29,364 nucleotides of DNA from Paulinella micropora (lineage: Eukaryota > Cercozoa > Imbricatea > Euglyphida), in assembly GCA_009731375.1 (NCBI GenBank), contig BJOX01000132.1:729246-758609 (forward strand). Direction: 5' to 3'. The translations under genes and the position numbers were made by a program. The first letter of the stretch is position 1; each line of letters begins with the position of its first letter. The notes beneath the pieces were generated by a model that saw only the letters and a list, made by a program, of their open reading frames with translations, ran no database searches and had not been told where the DNA came from. Below are positions 1-9,012 of this stretch, one piece after another.

Positions 1-176
1 CTTTATGGAACGAGCCCTGGCCCCGCCTGGTACTAGGGAGATTTGGTATTGCCTGTATCAGTCCCTTCCGTGCAAACATCACGGCTTAGCTGGGCATCGG
101 GTTAATACTTTACCCACAGACTTCCTGGTTGACGAAATCAGAAGCTCCTTTTTTCTGACATTAGTCGATATTTCAT
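1..176 (+). mobile_element. 5'-truncated retroposon, family B, with TATC tail
   Basis: Near-identical to 1516-1690 and 2063-2232. It holds the segment from 'tatggaacgag' to 'ctgacattagtcgatat', then passes straight into a CTAT/CTAC tract (177-250). It has no coding potential. Truncated copies of one consensus that share a 3' end and tail look like target-primed reverse transcription products. Confidence 0.6.
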
Positions 177-256
177 CTATCTATCTATCTACCTACCTAC
201 CTACCTAGCCACCTACCCACTACCTACCTATCTATCTATCTCTCCATCTTCCTACC
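177..256 (+). repeat. CTAT/CTAC tetranucleotide tract
   Basis: Imperfect CTAT/CTAC repeat that follows the retroposon fragment and ends at the 'ctag' acceptor of exon 1 of the monooxygenase. It provides the pyrimidine-rich stretch before that acceptor. Confidence 0.9.
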
Positions 257-259
257 TAG

Positions 260-373
260 GTGGAGGCTTCGTTTTTGCGCGCGACGCAGAGCGAGGAGAC
301 ACAGTCTGCAGAGACGCAGGGGCAGAAGGAGAAAGAGAAGGAGGCGACGGGGGAGGGGACGGGGGATGAGGAG
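260..373 (+). CDS. Monooxygenase exon 1 (visible), Glu/Lys-rich
   Basis: Acceptor 'cctag', donor 'gaggtccct'. It is 38 codons in phase 0, beginning [13 protein letters not shown] and ending TGEGTGDEE, and is highly charged. The exon flows in frame into the acidic start of exon 2. Being low-complexity, it is supported by phase and by the continuing acidic composition, not by family similarity. Confidence 0.5.
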
Positions 374-1473
374 GTCCCTCCCATTTTCTCACTACTGCCT
401 TTATGTCCTTGCAAATGCCTCACTACTGCCATCATGTCCGAATGCCTCACTAGTGCCCTTATGTCCTCCTATGGCCTTACTGCCGCCTTGATGTCCTTTC
501 GAATTCCTCAACCACTGCCCTCATGTCCCTTTTGAAGGCTTGACTAGTGCCTTGATGGTACTACTCGCATCGCCTCACTCTCGCCATGCACTTGACTTAG
601 CCTCACTTTCGCACTGCTCTTGATTTAGCCTCACTTTCGCACTGCTCTTGACTTAGCCTCACTTTCGCTCTTGACTTAGCTGCACGCATGCCACCAAACC
701 ACTCGGTTGGCAGGAAGGGGAGGAGGGGGAAGAAGGTGAAGAGGGGGAGGACGAAGAAAAAGCGACAAATTAGATGGAAATAGAGAACGTTGTGTTTGTA
801 GCACGGGGAGGAGGGTGAAGAGGGGGGAGAGGGGGAAGAGGGGGGAAGACGGGGAAGACGACGGAAAAGGGGACAGAAGACAGACAGATGGATAGGGGCG
901 TACAGCCTCTATCTAGCTGTCTATCTACCTCTGTCTGTCTATCTATCTATCAGGAGGGAAGGACGAAGAAGACGCGGCAGGCGAGATGGAGATAGAGAAC
1001 GTTCTGTGTGTAGCAGTAAGAAGAGGGGAAAGAGAAAGACCACGAAGAAGACAGAGAAACAGAAACAGACATGTAGGGGATACAGTCAGTGTCTGTCTGT
1101 CTATCTGTCTGCTTGTCTATCTATCCATCTTGCAGGAGGGGGAGGACGAGGAACAAGAGGCGGCCGAGATAGAAATCGAACACCTGGACCTACTGGTCAC
1201 ATACATACATACATACATAGATACATACATACATACATACATACATACATACATGCATAGATACATACATACATACATACATACAAACACGTGCAGACAG
1301 ACATCAGGACAAGGATGCATACAGACAGACCGACAGCATACATACAGACAGACAGACAGACATAGAGACTTGCTTTGCATGTCTCTGTTGGTTGCCTGCG
1401 CTGTCCTTGTCAGGTGGGTGCCGATGGCTTCCACTCCATCACACGCGCTGTCCTCTTCAAAGATGGTCCATCC

Positions 1474-1519
<46 letters not shown>

Positions 1520-2234
1520 TATGGAACGAGGGCCAGCGCCTGGTACTAGGGAGGTCTTGGTATCGCCTGTATCAGTCCCTTCCGTGCAAACATCACGGCT
1601 TAGCTGGGCATCGGGTTAATACTTTACCCACAGACTTCCTTGGTTGACGAAATCAGAAGCTCCTTTTTTCTGACATTAGTCGATATCTCATCAGTTGATC
1701 TCATCACTTACTCCACAGAGTGTACCAAGGCCACTTGAGGTGTCACTGACCCTCCCTTGGGCTTGGTTTTTTGAAATGGGTGCCATCTGTCGACAGACAG
1801 AGAATTAGGGGATGGTGTGGGTGTGCTGGGCCCGTGGTGGGGTGCCTTATGTGTGCCTAGCCATACGCCTATAAGTCACATGCCGAAATAGCGACGGGAA
1901 GCACAATCCTGTTCCCTCAGGGTGCCCTTTCTCGCTTGTTGAGCCCGGAATAAAACCCACAGTGCTCTGTCGGTTTATACTAGACTGTCGAACAGTCTCG
2001 AAACTCCATCTGCTTACTGGGTCCTCTGTAATGGAGGTGGGAGCTCGTTCTGCAAGGGGCGCTTATGGAACGAGCCCTGGCCCCGCCTGGTACTAGGGAG
2101 CTTTGGTATCGCCTGTATCAGTCCCTTCCGTGCAAACATCACGGCTTAGCTGGGCATCGGGTTAATACTTTACCCACAAACTTCCTTGGTTGACGAAATC
2201 AGAAGCTCCTTTTTCTGACATTAGTCGATATCTC

Positions 2235-2310
<76 letters not shown>

Positions 2311-2346
2311 GTCTGTCTATCTATCTGTCTATCTGTCTATCTATCT

Positions 2347-2432
<86 letters not shown>

Positions 2433-2863
2433 CCGGGGGGGATGCAGAGGGCCAGCTGCGCAGTGCTCCGGCCTAAAACCAAACCCCCTATAATGACGAT
2501 TTTGTGTCCGCCGNNNNNNNNNNNNNNNNNNNNNNNNNNNNNNNNNNNNNNNNNNNNNNNNNNNNNNNNNNNNNNNNNNNNNNNNNNNNNNNNNNNNNNN
2601 NNNNNNNNNNNNNNNNNNNNNNNNNNNNNNNNNNNNNNNNNNNNNNNNNNNNNNNNNNNNNNNNNNCGCTTCTGGGGAGTGTTCTAGTGTTGTCCCGTAT
2701 AGTTCAAAAGGGCTCGGCTACCTTTGGGCTTGAACTGGGCACAGACACCAACCACAGCGAGACAGTGGTTGGTGTGCAGCTTGGCCGGTGCTGGAAGTTC
2801 TTGTCCGGGGGTAGTATAGGAGGCAATAGCTTTTCAAGCTAAGCCACGCCCATAGATTAAACA

Positions 2864-2940
<77 letters not shown>

Positions 2941-2945
2941 GTCTA

Positions 2946-3030
<85 letters not shown>

Positions 3031-3054
3031 TTATCATCTATCTATCTATATATA

Positions 3055-3127
<73 letters not shown>

Positions 3128-3146
3128 GTCTGTCTGTCTGTCTGTG

Positions 3147-3180
<34 letters not shown>

Positions 3181-3212
3181 CATCTATCTATCTATCTATC
3201 TTTCTACCTATC

Positions 3213-3267
<55 letters not shown>

Positions 3268-4122
3268 TTTCTATCTGTCTGTCTATCTACCTATTCCACC
3301 AAGTCACACGCGCCGTGCTCTGCAAAGATGCGGCTTCCTGCCTATCTATCTGTCTGTCTATCTATCTGTCTGTCTATCTATCTGTCTGTCTATCTATCTG
3401 TCTGTCTATCTATCTGTCTGTCTATCTATCTGTCTGTCTATCTATCTGTCTGTCCATCTATATGTCTGTCTATCTATCTATCTGTCTATCTATCTGTCTG
3501 TCTATCTGTCTGTCTGTCTATTTATCTATCTGTCTATCTACCTGTCTATCTATCCATCTATCTGTCTGTCGTATCTATCTGATTGCCTATCTGTCTGTCT
3601 ATCTGTCTGTGCGTGTTTGTATCTGTGTCTGTCTCGTTGTGTGTACGTTGTTGTGTAGAGATCGAGGCGGGGCAGCGTTTGCTGGAGGCCAGCGCCGCCA
3701 TGATGACACAACGCAAAAACGCCGTCTTCACTTTCGTAAGCCTTCTTATTCAATACTCTACTATGCTCTACTGTGCCTCTGCCTTGACAGCTGTATGTAT
3801 GTATTATTCACCCACGTGACAACTGTATGTATGCATGATTCACCCACACGCAAAAGCGCCGTCTTGACCTACGTAAGCCTTCTGATTGAATTCTCTACTT
3901 TGAACGCATCTCTGCTACCTATCTTTACATATCCGTCTATCTAAATTGATGAAGCTTGATATCTACCTACTCTTGCCTAGCTTGACGGCCGACACGAGTT
4001 CTACTTTACTACTACTACCTTCCTGTCTACCTACTCTTGCCTAGCCTGACGGCCGACACGAGTTCTACTTGAACGGCTGGTACGCGCAGGGCACGTGCAA
4101 GGTAATTAGCTATCTATCTATC

Positions 4123-4177
<55 letters not shown>

Positions 4178-4479
4178 TTATCTATCTACCTATCTACCTA
4201 TCTATTTACCTAGCGCAAGCTTACGGTGCTCAAAACACTTGGATTAACGGCTTCCTTTTCTTTCCCTTCTTCCTTATCCTCCCCACTCTCCATTCCTAGA
4301 TTGCCTTTTTCTTCAACGTCCTCCTCTTCTTTTTTCCAGAACACAGTCTACCCGTGATTCCCATCCCGGACACATGCACAGTACACAAATTACTGTTTGA
4401 TGTGAAACTGCGTTCCTTTGCAAGGACTACATTCCTTTTGCGACATCTCATCTATCTACCTATCTACCTATCTATCTAC

Positions 4480-4546
<67 letters not shown>

Positions 4547-5452
4547 ATGTGTATGTGTAGTTATCTGCGCTTGGCGGCAGCGTGCCCGATCACTCGCGCA
4601 GCACGCTCAGACAACTCCAATGTCAACACATAAGGTACACAACTCACATGTCAACACACAAGGTCCACAACTCACATGTCAACACACAAGGTCAATGAGA
4701 GACAACTCACAAGTCAACACACAAATGAGAGACAACTCACATGTCAACACACAAGGTCCACGAATCTGAAGTCAAGGCTGTGCGACAGCTGACACAAGGT
4801 CACACAAGGTCAGACACAGCACGTACAGCACAGATAGCACATGACGCACACACAACACCATGACACAACTCGCGCAAAAACACACACAAGGCCACCGCAG
4901 ACAGCACACACATGCTCTCTCTTTCTCTCTCTCTCTCTCTTTCTCTCTCTTCTTTTTTCTTTCTTTCTTCTTTCTTTCATTTTTTTTCCTCCTTGTCTCC
5001 CCCCCCCCCCCCTNNNNNNNNNNCCCCCCCCCTTCTGCCTTGTCCATACATATATTGCTCTTGTACCCAACCCTGCATTTGGGCGGCGGAGCGGGGGTGT
5101 GTACACATACATACACACATACACACACATACATACATAATACATACATACATACATACATACATACATACATACATACATACATGCATGCATACATGCA
5201 TACATACATACATACATACATGCAGGTTTGAAAGCGCGTTTCTGCACGAGGATTCGCTCTGCTGGTTCGCCTTCTTCCCCGGTACATACACATACATACA
5301 TATACACATACATACATACATACATACATACATACATACATACATGCATACATACATGCAGGCATACATACATACATGCACATGGTGTAGAGAAGCTCAT
5401 TCCCGAGTCCATAGTCCATCTATCCTCCGCTCTGCTTCACATACATACATAC

Positions 5453-5483
<31 letters not shown>

Positions 5484-6171
5484 CATGCATGCATACATGC
5501 AGGCATACATACATACATGCACATGGTGTAGAGAAGCTCATTCCGGAGTCGTTGTACCCTCGCTCTGCTGTGCCTGGCCTGTTGGAGTCTCCTGTGCCGC
5601 AGCTGCAGCTGCCACAAGACTTCGTCGCCAAACTCTTGTGCGCAGCTCCGTCTAGAGTTAGATATGTAATTAGGGAGGCAGGCACGTAGGTAGGTAGGTA
5701 GGTAGGTAGGTAGGTAGGTAGGTAGGTAGGTAGGCTCACCTCTTGTCGTCTCCTGTGCCCCAACGCAACGTGCCACAAGACTTCGCCGCCAAACCATTGA
5801 GCGTCATATGTAGATAGGCAGGAAGGCAGGTAGGTAGGTGCAGGTAGGTAGGTAGGTAGGTAGGTAGGTAGGTAGGTAGGTAGGTAGCCGCACCTGTTGG
5901 CCTTGCCGTGCCAGTGTATGTATATGTATATGGATATGTCTATGCATATGTCTATCTGTGTGTGCAGTGAGTCGGACGTGTGGCCGGCCTACGCCGCCCG
6001 CGCGGTCCAACAGGTCTGTGCGTATGCATGTATGTATGTATGTATGTATGTATGTATGTATGTATGTGTGTATGTATGTATGTAATGTATGTCTGTCTGT
6101 ATGTATGTATGTATGTATGTATGTATATGTATGTATGTATATGTGTATGTATGTGTGTTTATGTGTGTGTA

Positions 6172-6232
<61 letters not shown>

Positions 6233-6540
6233 GCGCAGACTGCGCCGGCCCGTTTCCAGGCGCAGCCGTTACGCGGACTGATACCGCAGAAAGATCAGGT
6301 ATGTATGTATGTATGTATGTATGTATGTATGTATGTATGTATGTATGTATGTATGTATGTATGTATGTATGTATGATGTATGTATGTATGTATGTATGTA
6401 TGTATGTATGTATGTATGTTTGTATGTACGTACGTATGTATGTATGTATGTATGTATGTATGTATGCATGTATGTATGTATGTATTTATACGCTAAGTAT
6501 GCGGACTGCTACCGCAGAAAGATCAGGTAGAGGCACGCTC

Positions 6541-6629
<89 letters not shown>

Positions 6630-7165
6630 ACCTTATCTAATCTAGCCACCTGATCTATCTGTCTAATCTATTTGTCTAAGCTAGCTGTCTAATCTCAGTG
6701 TTAGCTGTCTGTCGGCCGCGTGGCGCTGCTGGGTGACGCTGTGCACGCTTTGCCACCTCTTTACCTATCTAAGCTATCTATCTAGTCTATATATCTAGTC
6801 TATCTCGCCGGACGCTCATCTATCTATCTCATCTATCTATCTTACCTATCTGTGCAATCTCCCTGTCTAATCTGTCAGCTGGCGTTCGGTCGCGTGGCGC
6901 TGCTTGGCGACGCGGTGCACGCCATGCCTGTCTGATCTGCCGTGTAATCTGTGTGTCAGCTTTTCTTCGGTCGCGTGGCGCTGCTGGGCGACGCGGTGCA
7001 CGCCATGCCGCCCGACGCGCACCAAGACGACGCCATGACAGGTGCCTACACAGCACAGCGCACATCGAAGATCTATGCATACATGTATGTATGTTGTATG
7101 CATGTATGTAGTGGAGGGCGGAACCGTGCTGGCACTCTGCCTCGCCTCACAACCACTCACCGAGG

Positions 7166-7215
<50 letters not shown>

Positions 7216-7303
7216 ATTCTCTTTCTCATTGGTTCTCTCGTTGGTTCTCTGATTGGTTCTCTCATTCGTTCGCTCATTCACTCTCTCATTCGCTCTCTCA
7301 TTC

Positions 7304-7344
<41 letters not shown>

Positions 7345-7396
7345 CGTCATGTCTGTTCTGTACAGCGCTCAAGCTGTATGCCTCGCTTTGCTCAGG

Positions 7397-7438
<42 letters not shown>

Positions 7439-7566
7439 CATCTATCTATCCATCTATCTATCCATCTATCTATCCATCTATCTATCCATCTATCTATCCA
7501 TCTATCTGTCTATCCATCTATCTGTCTATCCATCTATCTAATCATCAATACATCTGTATATCTATC

Positions 7567-7630
<64 letters not shown>

Positions 7631-8755
7631 CTCGGTTATTACCCCCGACCTTAGACGTCTGTGGGGAATCATTCCCAACAACAAGTGTGCCCTCTGTTCT
7701 GGTCAAGCACATCTATGCCACATCCTCTCCGGTTGCCATGTTGCCCTCAAACAAGGCCGCTATACCTGGCGTCATGACTCTGTGCTCTGCACTATTGAAG
7801 CTCCCCTTCAAAAACACATCGAGAGCCATAACAAACGCTCCCCTATAGACCAAAATGAATCAAAGTCTATGTTTGTGAAAGAGGGCGAGCAGAAGCCTAA
7901 GAGACAGTCATTTCATCGACCATCCCTGCTTGACACTGCAAACGATTGGCAACTCCAAACCCAATACACCGGTTCTGAGCAAGCCTTTCCTGTCCACATT
8001 TGTGTCACTGACCTCCGCCCCGATATCGTTGTCTGGTCACTGTCTACCAAGATATGTATTCTGATCGAGCTAACGTGCCCGGTCGAGGAAAACATCCTTG
8101 ACGCACGAGCCTACAAGACCAACCGATACAACAAGCTCAAATCTCAAATCGAGGACAACGGATGGACCTGCCACCTTCGACCAATCGAATGCGGGGCTCG
8201 CGGCATGGTATCGTTCTCTGTTCATCGATGTTTCCGCGCCTTGGGTTTTTCCCATCCCCAATCCAAATCCCTTTGCTTCAAGCTATCCTCCTGCGTAGCT
8301 CGTTGCTCTTTTGCGATTTATCGCTCCTGTGCAGTCAAAAATTGGACTAATCTTCCTCTAGTCCGTATTGGTGACTGCATTCCATCATAGCCGTCCAGTG
8401 TTGCATAGCCCGGGCTAGGTCCCTGCGGGGGTTTAGGCCTCATACAATGTCATCATTGTAGCTTGCGCAAGCTTACGGTGCTCAAAACACTTGGACTAAC
8501 GGCTTCCTTTTCTTTCTCTTCTTCCTTATCCTCCCACTCTCCATTCCTAGATTGCCTTTTTCTTCAACGTCCTTCCTCCTCTTCTTTTTCCAGAACACAG
8601 TCTACCCGTGATTCCCATCCCGGACACATGCACAGTACACAAATTATTGTTTGATGTGAAACTGCGTTCCTTTGCAAGGACTACATTCCTTTGCGACATC
8701 TCATCCATCTACCTATCTACCTATCTACGGATATGCAGCGTTGATAGACCAAATA

Positions 8756-8817
<62 letters not shown>

Positions 8818-8839
8818 CCTACCTGCCTACCTATTAAAA

Positions 8840-8905
<66 letters not shown>

Positions 8906-8941
8906 ATATCTACCTTCCTACCTACCTACCTACCTATCTAC

Positions 8942-9012
<71 letters not shown>

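Noticed and set aside
2190-2842. Open frames crossing the N run at 2514-2666
   Set aside because: The bases are unknown, so continuity is an artefact.
3340-3450. Regular 12-bp TATC/TGTC pattern as a possible CRISPR-like array
   Set aside because: There are no unique spacers. It is a compound microsatellite in a eukaryotic intron.
6711-6928. Mutually exclusive alternative exons for the GD motif
   Set aside because: Both copies end mid-exon at the same point and lack a donor, so they cannot encode a usable alternative.
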